A DNA stretch of 64,000 nucleotides from Crossaster papposus (taxonomy: Eukaryota; Echinodermata; Asteroidea; Velatida; Solasteridae). The position numbers and the translations under genes are program-made. Shown piece after piece: positions 44,405 to 54,130 of the stretch. The notes under the pieces were generated by a model. It did not search any database. It was not told the origin of the DNA and was given only the letters and a program-made list of their open reading frames with translations. Location: positions 434,001-498,000 of the forward strand of contig JBAIAA010000509.1 of assembly GCA_037893245.1 (NCBI GenBank), in the 5' to 3' direction. Every line of letters begins with the position of its first letter. Position 1 is the stretch's first letter.

Positions 44405-45166
44405 TATAGTACGGGCCACTTGTCAATATGTAACCAATGTTTTGCCGATATTGCCATTGTTTCCAATATAGCACCAGTGTTGTGCCAATGATCAAAACAT
44501 ACGTTGTACCAATGTTGGTCAAGATTGGCTTTCAAGATTAGCCTATTATTGCCACGTTTGGCCCATTATGTTTGTGCTGGCTAATGAACACATTAAACTT
44601 CGATGGCGCAATGTTGGTTCAACGTTAGTGGTCTAACGTTGAGCTAACGTCAGGTCAACCTAATTTGCATATTTAAGAGTAGGGTTACCACTGAATACAT
44701 TTAAAATGCATTTATCACATTCTCTTACCCTCAAAACATAGGTGTAGACACTAAATTTGACGTGTTTACTCGTCTAGTTGGAGAGATATTTGAGAAATAT
44801 TACATTTATGTAATGGCGGCGGCTAATTTGCATATTTAAGAGTATTGTTATCACTATTTACTTAAAAAATGCATTTATCACATTCCCTGACCCTTACAAC
44901 ATAGGTATAGACACTTTATTTGCCATTTTTACCTGCCTGGTTACAAAGTTAGTCTAGCAAATAGTAACAAAAATGTCAGATACTGGCAAATTGGCGGCCA
45001 TTTTGATTATGCAAATTAGACGGTCAAAAACTCAAAATTTCGCTTGGGAACCGGGTTTATCGGATTCTATTCAGCATACCTGAATTATGCTAAAAAGTCT
45101 GGTTCCCAACTTTTACCCAAAAATGCCCCTAGCATTCACATTTTTCAGAAATCTCACTAGACTATA

Positions 45167-45610
45167 GGAAGCATACCAAACCTAACAAAGTTCAACAGCT
45201 CACACAGGTTCAGTAATTATTGGTACACTGTACTGAATCTAACAGTACTAAACCTGCCAAACTCCAACAGTTGAAGTTTGATTGACTTGATGCAGTGATA
45301 ACTGGCCAGTGGTATTATGTGTTTTAGTGGGGGACACACATAATACAAGGTTTACGTGTACATACACTTACAGTTGACCAGGAACTGTGCCGCGACCATG
45401 TGGGTCACTCACGTATAAATGCCTGTGCATTCTCCAAAACTCTAACATTTTAACAAGTCTCATGCCTTTCTGCCCTGAACCTCGGTCTCCCTGGACCTTT
45501 GGTACTGAGTCAAACAAAGTCCAACAACAAGTTGTTACGGTTTGGTACCAAACCTGCCAAAACCTAGCAAAAGCTGCAGTTGGAGTTTGATGGGTTTGGG
45601 GTAGTTAGGG
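45167..45610. other. Intergenic, nothing recognised
   Basis: Some AACCTGCCAAA words repeat near 45255 and 45548. No gene or element boundary can be supported. Confidence 0.4.
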
Positions 45611-45854
45611 TTAAACCAGTTCGCGCCGGATGACGTATATAAATGCAAAGTTTTACCCAGATTCAAAATGGAAGATGACGCATACAAACGCTACGAGCAA
45701 GGCCGGAAATGTTTGTCAGCAGCGAGCAAGGCCGGAAATGGGTGGGTGTGCTTTCCGGTACTATCGGCCTGAACCCGCAACGGGTCGAGTCGTTAAAAAT
45801 AATCCCCCCCTTCGGCTCGGTGATGTTAAAATAATCCCGGCGCGAACTGGTTAA
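45611..45854. mobile_element. TTAA-flanked MITE, family 2, copy 1
   Basis: Ends TTAAACCAGTTCGCGCCGG and CCGGCGCGAACTGGTTAA, about 244 bp. The interior includes GAGCAAGGCCGGAAATG twice. Non-coding. TTAA boundaries suggest a piggyBac relationship (inference). Confidence 0.85.
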
Positions 45855-46728
45855 TGATAGTAAAAACGCACAACTTACAAACTTCAACTGTATGGGTTTT
45901 TTTACGTGTAATTATGTGCTTTAAACAACAAACAATGCTTTTTTATAGACATTATTCAAGAGTCTTGACCCATATAGAGCACGTTTAACATCCATCTGTT
46001 GAGATCGACAATTGACTCTTTAGAAAATCAAAGCAAGGTACTGCATTTATTTATGAAAACACGACACTGTTTATCACAATAAACCAAATATAAATGACAA
46101 AATCAAGGAACATAATACTCCCCAAATTTGACACCTTTAAACTGCAAATTAACTTTATTCTATACAAGCAGTCTCCATGCCCAAAACAATTCGGACAACT
46201 TAAAGTATTAAAGTCGCTTTAAAACAGAATCATTGTTCCCTTTAGCATAATTTGTCCACATTGGTATCTGCTAACAAATACAAACCTAAATGTGGTTTTT
46301 TTCTGATGATTTTTTAAATTTTATTGCACATCGTATTATTACATCTTACAAATACATTTGCAATTTATACACATAAAAACAAATTCTTCACATCATAATG
46401 CAAACGTTACGAAGCTACCAACAGAATCATTGCAAACCTAAATTTGTTCTATTCCTGTTTTTTCTTCTTTCCAGTAACTTACGACTATTTCATGGGATGA
46501 GGAACTCTCAAATTCTCTGCACTAGTATGTTACAGTTGCTTGGGCGTTAAAGGGAATGTACATTTGCTTTTGCTGTGATTTTATGAAATGAATGGATTTG
46601 GGGGTTAGTATGTTATAGCAAATACAATGTATTGAATACCCCAACTTGTTTTACGTTTTGAGTTCGTAGAATGCTGGAAATATCTTGAAAACAATCCTGT
46701 TCTTGTAGTCTGGTTCCCTGACCCCACT
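45855..46728. other. Intergenic, nothing recognised
   Basis: AT-rich, no gene, tandem repeat or inverted repeat that I can support. Confidence 0.4.
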
Positions 46729-46966
46729 TATAACCAGTTCGCGCCGGGATTATTGTAACATTCACCGAACCGAGGCACAGGATTATTTGTAATGAAACTT
46801 GAACCGAGGCAGGTTCAGGCCGATGGTATCGGGAAGCACACCCATTACATTTCCGGCCTTGCTCGCTGCTGACAGACATTTCCGGCCATTATGCGTCATC
46901 CGTTGTAAATCTCGATTAAAACTTTGCGTGTACCGGTATATACGTCCTCCGGCGTGCACCGGTTAA
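46729..46966. mobile_element. TTAA-flanked MITE, family 2, copy 2
   Basis: ATAACCAGTTCGCGCCGGGA at the left and GCACCGGTTAA at the right. The interior CATTTCCGGCCTTGCTCGCT matches the other copies in reverse orientation to 45611. Confidence 0.82.
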
Positions 46967-48070
46967 GATAAAACAGAGCAATTTATAGACGTTGGAAATT
47001 GTAAGGTCAGAGAATCAGTCTAGCTGGCTTGTACTCCTTCACAGGTGTGTAATCAATTGCAAAAAAAATGCGGAATTAAAGTATGAAAAATTAGGGGCAG
47101 TATTTGAAGAAAATAATCAAGTTTTTTTCCTCCAATGCTTTACCACTTTACTTGACCACGTCAGCACACCAGGAGCCATTATTTTACAGGATGCTTCAGA
47201 CTGTAATTCCCAAACAGTCCAGTTAAAGTTTTCGTGATAATGTGGTCATTTTGGGTTTTTTATGTTTGCAAATGTTGTACATTTCCTTTAATTCACATCC
47301 TCCATTTAGCTATTCAATGTACACACGTACATACGATCTAAAACACACAAGTTCAGACCTACATTATGATGGTAGTCCTAGAAATTATCCCCAGCAGTCA
47401 CTATTGGATCTATCTGAGCCAAAGATAGATAGATAGGTGAAAGATAGAAAGAGAACAAGAAATGATGAGGAAAATGAGATTAAAAGAAGTGAATTAGACA
47501 AGATCTTTTACAGTATTGAGAATTGAAAAAAAGGTGGCATTCGTGTATGGTAACTCTTTCAACACAAACATGTTAGCGATGAGTTGTTTTCGATGGCTAT
47601 TATCTGATTGGCACTCGAGTCATGGGAACAACGCCACGCTGTTCAAAAACACAACATGGACCTCATTGCGCACGTGGGCATTGTATTACCCGACGTTATA
47701 ATTGGCCATTGACGGTATACATTATTCATGAGAATGACTGCATAATATCGGGTAAAAGTTTACCTGGTTTTGATTGGCTCGGCCTTATTCGGCCGAAAAT
47801 GTAAAGAAACACAATCAATTTGTTGTGGTTCGGTCAAGGCTATCATTCGCTTCGACTACGTGCCGTATGTTACTGTTTACGAATGTACGTGTGGGGCGTA
47901 CGTGAGGCTGTTGGGTGCTGTGTGCCATACAGAGTCAGATCGGACAAATCAGCTGTACGGAAGCAGCCGCTCGCTCGTTCAGGGAACAACCAATTGATAG
48001 CCTTTCAAGGCTATCAAAGACGTTGCCCGGCCAGGGCCGGCAGTGGGAGCAATCAACAACTCTCACCGTG
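46967..48070. other. Downstream flank of ATG14, no gene seen
   Basis: Should contain the 3' UTR and terminator region of the minus-strand ATG14 gene near 48070. A short GATA run lies at 47424-47436. Several short open frames overlap each other at 47.6-48.1 kb without recognisable domains. Confidence 0.5.
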
Positions 48071-48455
48071 TCACCTATGACTTGTTGCCGCCCTCCATAG
48101 TGAAACCACAGAGGCCGCGGCAGAGGACATCAGTCCACCTGCTGCTGCCGAAGCAGGGGAAGAACTCTCCGTAACGGTTTCCACCGACTGACCCCCGTCA
48201 TCGTCCGACCCGTCCTGTTGAAACGAGGCCACGGACTCGGGCAGCGGACTGGTTGCTGTGCTTGGGTTACCGGTGAGGACGGGGACCTGTGAATCCAGGA
48301 CATTTTCCCACTCCAGGTCACCTGAAGTGTCGCTGTCATTGTCCATGAGATGGGACAGCGATTCGCTGGCGCTCTCCGACTCGCTGGTGAGACTGGTGTG
48401 GGAGGTCCTAGGCACGGACAGCAGCAAGTCGGCATGTACGTCAATGGGACCGTTC
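48071..48455 (-). CDS. ATG14: ATG14 (Barkor), terminal exon with C-terminal BATS region
   Basis: ATG14 is the autophagy-specific subunit of the Beclin 1-VPS34 class III PI3-kinase complex; it brings the complex to ER-derived phagophore sites. This last exon (acceptor AAATTAG at 48456, phase 2 in) reads NGPIDVHADL at its start. A Ser/Asp/Glu-rich linker (SESESASES, DNDSDTSGDLEWENV) follows. It ends GGLMSSAAASVVSLWRAATS, then His-Arg and a stop. That C-terminus is the amphipathic membrane-curvature helix of the BATS domain and closely resembles vertebrate ATG14. The open frame extends upstream of 48455 through intron sequence, and the CDS begins at the splice site. Confidence 0.95.
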
Positions 48456-48549
48456 CTAATTTGAGATGGGAATTCGAGCCAGTAAATAAATTTTGATGGT
48501 GTATGATGGATTGGGATAGGAGGCATTTTTTTTGCAGCATTGGCCTACA

Positions 48550-48915
48550 TCATATTTTAACCAATCACATCTCGCACCCTAACATGAATATTTATCAAAA
48601 TGTTAAATTGAACAAAGCAATCGGCAAGGCGGGACTTGGACCTGCGAAATACCGGACCTTGTGGTTTATTTGTGTATGAATATTGATCACGCAATGTGGA
48701 TGGAAGATCAACACTCAAAATGTTTTCCCTTCCATTAATTAACCCTATCCCAACGCACCGTAACATGAATATTTATCAAAATGTTAAATTGAACAAAGCA
48801 ATCGGCAAGGCGGGACTTGGACCTGCAAAATACCGCACATAGCTTAGGTGGAATTTGAACCAGAGATCTTGTGATCTATAGTCCATCCAACTAACTATTA
48901 GCCACTATGGCAGTT
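48550..48915 (-). repeat. SINE-like repeat, one full and one partial unit, tRNA-like head
   Basis: A block of about 75 bp (AATCGGCAAGGCGGGACTTG and flanks) occurs at about 48580-48655 and about 48762-48838. To the right, the minus strand shows box B-like GGTTCAAATTCC and a TGGCTAATAGTTAGTTGG head (48847-48915). This is a tRNA-derived SINE layout, with the second unit a headless copy. It lies in the last ATG14 intron. Confidence 0.65.
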
Positions 48916-49193
48916 TAACAAATGCTAATTTGTTCATAAAAAAACATCAAACTAACTGAATAACCATTGATGATGTGTGCTGCAAATAAAAACACCGCGG
49001 TCAGGAGGCCTGAAGCACTGCTACCGTAGGGATTCCGATTGATTTTGTCAATCATGGAGGTCTGCTGTTGGTATATAATTAAGCCCCTTCCCCACTTCCA
49101 TTCCCAGATCTGCTTATCACAGAAGTCTTTTAAAACTAGGGTGAATTAAACATTGTTGGTAAATGTAGTATATTTATATAATTGTAAACCAAC

Positions 49194-49279
49194 CTGCCAA
49201 GCTGAATGCTGCTTGGACTCAGTAAAGCCAGCAGATTGCGTACGGTATAATGAGGATGCAGGCACTCCGTGTCTACATT
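49194..49279 (-). CDS. ATG14: ATG14, third of four exons in the window
   Basis: Acceptor TTACAG, donor GTTGGT, phase 0 in and phase 2 out. It encodes NVDTECLHPHYTVRNLLALL, then SPSSIQLG, and splices to give LGR-NGPIDVHADL. It corresponds to the segment of animal ATG14 that reads 'HTLRNLMYLVSPSSEHLGR' in vertebrates. It joins the phase-0 end of the exon at 49775-49865. Confidence 0.93.
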
Positions 49280-49624
49280 CTGTAACATGTGGAAATACAA
49301 CAATTTGAACAGAATTATACACACAATTTTACTATATGTACATGTAGCCTTTCTGAAGTATATGTACAATGGGCACAACAGGAAGGCACCATTTGAAGTG
49401 GGTCAATCTTGTAATTATACAAACAATTTACCAGGTGCGTGGTGGTTCTAGAGCCAATATTGTTGGGTAGGCTTTAAACCGCTTGCATGTGACCACACCT
49501 AACTTTCCCTAGTACCAGTATTTTCCCAGCATATATCTTTAAAATATTCTTGCCGAAATTGTGTTTGAATATACCAGAGGGGTACGGCTCCTAGTCAATT
49601 ACACTTGGAAGTTTATAAGGTTAA

Positions 49625-49745
49625 ACACACAGTACAGGAAAAGTTGGGACAGTACAGGAAAAGTTTGGGGCAGTGTGTGACGTATATAATCAGGGCAGTT
49701 GGGGCAGTGTGTGACGTATATAATCAGGGCAGTTTGGGGCAGTAC
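49625..49745 (+). repeat. Short tandem repeats in an ATG14 intron
   Basis: ACAGTACAGGAAAAGTT and GGCAGTGTGTGACGTATATA-type units repeat two times each, with a period of about 39 bp for the second. Confidence 0.8.
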
Positions 49746-49774
49746 AGTTACTATATCAAAGGTGTGTGACTCAC

Positions 49775-49865
49775 CTGACTGAAGCAGAGATAGAGGACAT
49801 TTGTGTTGAGTTTATCAACAGCTTTAAAGAAATCATGAGAACTGAGCTGTTCACCACAAAACACA
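49775..49865 (-). CDS. ATG14: ATG14, second of four exons in the window
   Basis: Acceptor CTTTGCAG, donor GTGAGT. It encodes VFCGEQLSSHDFFKAVDKLN, then TNVLYLCFSQ, which lines up with the FCGE...LNANILYLCFSQ block of vertebrate ATG14. Phase 2 in, phase 0 out, consistent with both neighbouring exons. No disruption. Confidence 0.94.
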
Positions 49866-50469
49866 CTGCAAAGAGGAAACAGACATCTTGAGAATGTGCC
49901 AAATAAGTGAAATTTTTACTTTAAGCACACCTTTCTAAAAGAAATGCGAGGGGTTCTGGCAAAATGAGACAAATAGGCAGAGGTTGAAATGAGGATTTAA
50001 AAAAAGGAGAATAACATTATCCTTATAATACTGTTTGTAAAGCTTCAATAGGATTTATTTTATGCCTGTTTAAAATCTGCAAAGTAAAATTTAAAGAAAA
50101 AAGCATTCAAGTTTCGAGTTTTGCTAATTGTTTTTCCTTGAAAACACTTTTATTTTAGTACTTTCTTACTATTTCTTTACAATATCATTAAATCTTTAAA
50201 AAAAAAAAAAAAAAAAAAAGTCCCCAATTATTATTTTTCTCAACTGTGGCCTGTGCCAAGTTCTGTCTCTTTTTGCTAAAACACCTCACAGGCTTTCGAG
50301 AAAATTAGAAAATTACCAATTTCCTTAAAAAGAACAGCATACATGTGACATAATAAATAATTCCACAGGGAGTTTAGAGTCATTAATATCTTTACAATAA
50401 GTACCGGTAAGCTTTTCAAAAACAATTTGCTTGGTTACTTTTTGGATAGCTGCATTGAGCATGATATAA

Positions 50470-50873
50470 TGACCTGTTCCAACGAAACCCGGACAAAGTG
50501 GCACAATGTGTTTTGTCACAATGTACTCCTAAAGTCATTTCGGGATAGATTTTAGGTTTTCCTAAGTCACTCACTATTAATCTACAATCTCCTCAAATTT
50601 GAACAAAATCCGTCTACCACAAGTGTGTTTTTTTGTCAATTTTGTGAAACATTTGTGTATAGAAATAATACGCTTTTCTGAACTTCAAAGCTGTTTATAT
50701 CATAATTAGGTTGTCAGGGTTTTATCACTAAATCCAGACCACAGGGAAGATAGGGTGGGGGTACATATGTAAATGATACATCATTTTAAAGCCGAGAACC
50801 TAGAGAATTTGAAAAAAGCAAAATCTGAAAAACTAAAAAGTCGACTTTGTCCGGGTTTCGTTGGAACAGGTCA
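50470..50873. mobile_element. MITE with TGACCTGTTCCAACG ends
   Basis: About 400 bp. Inverted ends TGACCTGTTCCAACGAAACC plus CGGACAAAGT, complement on the right. The flanks read ATATAA and CATATTAT. Non-coding. Confidence 0.87.
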
Positions 50874-51467
50874 CATATTATGTCTAGGGGTGTAATGATT
50901 TACCGATGCATTGAGAATCGCAATACTAAAATGTCATGATATGACATCGTGATACAAAATTGTGTATCGCGATACATACAATGTACATGTAGAAGACGGA
51001 TGGGGGCAGAGATAGGCTGTGTCCGAAACGGGCTTCCAGAGCTACAGCTACGTCTATTGTCAGCCTGCTCATGCGTAGTTGTAATGGGCGAACACCTAAA
51101 CATTAGCCATAGACAAAAGATTCGGACGCGGCCTTAGGCTGAGCAATAAAATAGTCTTTTTTTGAGCTGCATGTCCAACCGTATCACAGTGACGTGAAAT
51201 GAAGCATAATATCATTGCTAGCGAGTGTATATTTCTTAGTTTTCATTTTGTGTGGAAATAAAACTTGAATTTTAAAATTCAATTTAAAAGTGTATAATTT
51301 TACCTTGTGTTTTGAGGAACACCCCTCACGCTATTTTTAATGTTATGGGCCTTACGCACGTGATCTTATATGAAGATAGACGTTCCACCTGCTGTTCAAT
51401 ATGGTGTGATGTGGATGATATGGTGTGATGAGGATTATATGGCATTAGGACTATTAATGTATATATG

Positions 51468-52094
51468 TGACCTGTCACCACAAAATGAGAGTAAAGTCGC
51501 ACGATGTGATTCAGAGATATAGCCATCCCAAGTCAAAATATGAAGGGGTGGTCAATTTTGAGATTTTGCGTAATTTGGAAAGCGCAAGTCCTCCTCTACA
51601 TGTTCCCATTTTTGGGGTGAGATCAGATAATTGAAAACCTCTTAAATTACGTGATTCTGCGTATTGTTTGCGTAGTTAGTGTTTGGAATAAAGTTCATTA
51701 GTGGCCTAATTAACACGGTAATTAAATATGCAAATCAGGTCCTCGTAAGTATCCCACGCTTTCAAAATTTTGATATTTTGTTGTTTATACAATAGTTTGT
51801 ATGTGTGGAATATTTCAAGAAGAAACAATGATTAGAACATAGCCTGCTCAACCGAACCTTACTTGTCCTGTTTTGTAATCTTTTGCGTGTTTTGTTTAAG
51901 ATGTTTAAAGTAAGTTTTCTCACAAACACGTTTTGTGAAACCCATGACTTTCTAGAGCGCTGTAAAAAGCTATTTATAACAAAACCCCAAGTGTTATGTA
52001 CCATTAGAAAGCTTACTTCCTCAAGAATGTTAAAATACCAATATCACAATTTTCAATATTTCTGACTTTACTCTCATTTTGTGGTGACAGGTCA
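51468..52094. mobile_element. MITE with TGACCTGTCACCACA ends
   Basis: About 627 bp. Inverted ends TGACCTGTCACCACAAAATG plus AGAGTAAAGTC, complement on the right. It shares the terminal TGACCTG with 50470-50873, so the two are probably one superfamily. Non-coding. Confidence 0.87.
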
Positions 52095-52321
52095 CATCAT
52101 TGGTTGTATTGTGCATGCTGTTGGTTTCAACCAATAAAAGGGTTATGGACCAGATTTCATATGAGTCCGAATTTAATGGGACACCGAAAAAGCGTTTAAA
52201 ACCGGTTAGGCCATGTTTTATTAGCCGTTTAAACAAACCCCAGGTGTCGTGTTCTTGACCAATAGGAATGGAATGGCTAGACTGTCTCAGGTTTTTATGA
52301 ATCCATAATAAGCCTTTTATC

Positions 52322-52555
52322 TTAACCAGTTAGCGCCAGGATTATTTTGACATTGACCAGACCCAGGCGCAGGATTGTTTTTCACATTGGTTTTTCATCT
52401 GTGGGTAGTACACCCTGGTATTTTCAGCCTCGCTCACTGCAAGCCGATCGCCGACAGATATTTTCGGCCTTGCTCATGACATGTTTATTGTCATCCATTT
52501 TGAATCCTGACAGAAACTTTGCGTGTATACATGGCAACCGACTCGAACTGGTTAA
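52322..52555. mobile_element. TTAA-flanked MITE, family 2, copy 3
   Basis: TTAACCAGTTAGCGCC at the left and CGAACTGGTTAA at the right. The right TTAA (52552-52555) is also the left TTAA of the next element. Confidence 0.85.
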
Positions 52556-52947
52556 AGGAATCGTATACGTTTGGTTATTGGAACCCATTGTTTGTTTTAA
52601 TCTCATATAGTTATAGATATATACCATAAAACTAACCTGTAAAAATTTCATTTCAAAAGGTGGTAGCGATTTTTGAGATATTGCCGAAATTCTGGAGCGG
52701 TTTTGTCCACGCAGGAAGAATAATCTGCATTGGATCACACACTCTGAGAAACGTCACTGCAGTAACGCTTCTCAGATTCAAATTTTTGGGGACAAAAAGT
52801 GATACCTTTTTCCATAACCGCAGTACTTCGAAGTGAAAAGTTTATAAAAATGCATTATACTATCCAGAGCTGCTGTACTTCTTACCAAGTAAGTTTTTAT
52901 TGCCATTAATTTTTGGAGTAATTACCAAACGTATACGATCCCTTTAA
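52552..52947 (-). mobile_element. TTAA-flanked MITE, family 1, copy 4
   Basis: TTAA at 52552-52555 and 52944-52947. Ends AGGAATCGTATACGTTTGG and CCAAACGTATACGATCCCT, interior as in the other copies. It sits about 50 bp downstream of an ATG14 donor, inside the intron. Confidence 0.9.
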
Positions 52948-53000
52948 GTACCGGTAGCTTGTTTGTTTTATATTTCAAATGTAAAGAAAGCACAGCTGAC

Positions 53001-53157
53001 CTGAAGGGACACTTTTTGGGAAGCACGATGCCGAGGTAGTATGTTAGGAGTGCGACTAGCTGGGCCGTGTGGCATAAGGCACCACTCAGGACTTTACCGG
53101 GATTGCTCAGGTCCAGCTGGGTGTCGGTACCCTGGTTAGCGTTCTCCTTGGACGCAA
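53001..53157 (-). CDS. ATG14: ATG14, first of four exons in the window (gene continues upstream)
   Basis: Acceptor TCTGCAG (phase 1 in), donor GTCAGC (phase 2 out). It encodes ASKENANQGTDTQLDL, then PGKVLSGALCHTAQLVALLT, then YYLGIVLPKKCPF. This matches the 'ISAALCYATQLVN...LDVNLPKKL' region of vertebrate ATG14 that follows the coiled coils. Splicing to 49865 gives KKCPF-S-VFCGE. The N-terminal zinc-ribbon-like cysteines and the coiled coils that bind Beclin 1 are not found in 53.2-64 kb, so they lie to the right of the window or in an assembly gap. Confidence 0.93.
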
Positions 53158-53313
53158 CTGCAGACGGAAAGAGAAGAAATCAGGGGGTGGAATCAGCGCT
53201 GGATGGATGGCCTACTCACAGGAGACAAGAAATAATTAAGGAGTGTGCCAGTGTGGAATGACTCTAGTCTGACTTGGACTCAAGTCTGACTCCCACTCAA
53301 CTTGAGTCACATT

Positions 53314-54130
53314 AGTCTTGGTTGCAAGACGTCCTTATCACGGTATGCAGCGTGTGTAGGCCGCCAGCGTACGCTGTATAGACCACGCAATGACTTTCCA
53401 ATAGGTCGTCTTGGCTAACTCACATTGAAAAATTCCGAGCAGAATTGTGTCACATTTGCTTGCACGTGTGACGTTTAATTACGCGACATAATATAAACTT
53501 GACCAATGAGTCAGCGAATATGCATATTATGTCATGCGATTATTCACGCAACGTCACACGCGCAAGCGAATGTGCACAATTTTGCTCAAATTTTTGTGAG
53601 CGATTATGTGAGTTTAACCAAAACGACCTATAAGCCACTTCGACATTCCAACTGCGCATGTGCACAACAAGATTCAACAATTGTTCTCTTGGGATAAACA
53701 CGGCAGACAAATGCACACAAGGCTTTAGGGGACGTGGTAACCGAATCCGAATTTTTTACATTTTCTTGTGAAATCGAAAAAGAAAAAAAATTTGTTTGAA
53801 CAAAAGTTTGGCCACACAAAACACCTGAAAACACCAAAACGTAAAAAAAAATATGTTACTTAGTAACTTTAGAACACGACGATCTCTTTAAATTCGCTGG
53901 TACCCCGCTATGCTTTTGCACGCAATCGCTGAAATGTTTATCTCAAAGAAAAAATCGTCAAATCTCCATGTGCACACGCGCAGCGGGAATATCGAACTGG
54001 CTTATTCAAAGGTCAAGGCGTGGTCGATGGCGTGGTCGATGGCGTGGTCTACGACGTGCGTTAAAGGACGCCCGCATCGGCGGCCTACGCGCGCTGTTTA
54101 CCGCGATTAGGACATCTTGCAACCAAGACT
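53314..54130. mobile_element. MITE, AGTCTTGGTTGCAAG family, full copy with nested insert
   Basis: Ends AGTCTTGGTTGCAAGACGTC and GACATCTTGCAACCAAGACT. GAGTCACATT lies beside both ends and may be the target duplication. Excluding the nested element at 53633-54002 it is about 450 bp. Other copies: 29175-29904 and 60393-60564 (right part). Confidence 0.85.
53633..54002. mobile_element. Nested MITE with AGCCACTTCGACATTCC ends
   Basis: About 370 bp. Left AGCCACTTCGACATTCCAAC and right GGGAATATCGAACTGGCT are inverted copies, including TGCGCATGTGCAC. The equivalent points at about 29845 and 60447 read straight through (GACCTATTTAAAGG, GATCTATTCAAAGG), so these are empty sites. A TA-rich target is inferred. 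Confidence 0.82.

Larger units (their letters stand above)
41112..45166. mobile_element. Long-terminal-inverted-repeat element, about 4 kb
   Basis: The left arm (41112 to about 41750) and right arm (about 44655-45166) are inverted copies. They start TATAGTAGTCTAGTGGGATT and end CTCACTAGACTATA, sharing GTAAAAGTTGGGAACCAGAC and AAACCCGGTTCCCAAGCGAA. Each arm also contains a direct repeat of about 164 bp (two to three copies; TATGTTTTGAGGGTCAGAGA and TTAGCCGCCGCCATTACAGA). The interior holds the mariner-type relic 42454-44404 and CAATATTGGC-type repeats. No transposase specific to this element was recognised. Confidence 0.85.
49866..53000. other. ATG14 intron (3.1 kb)
   Basis: Holds four MITEs (50470-50873, 51468-52094, 52322-52555, 52552-52947). 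A run of about 20 A lies near 50199-50219. The stretches 49866-50469 and 50874-51467 show nothing else. Confidence 0.8.
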
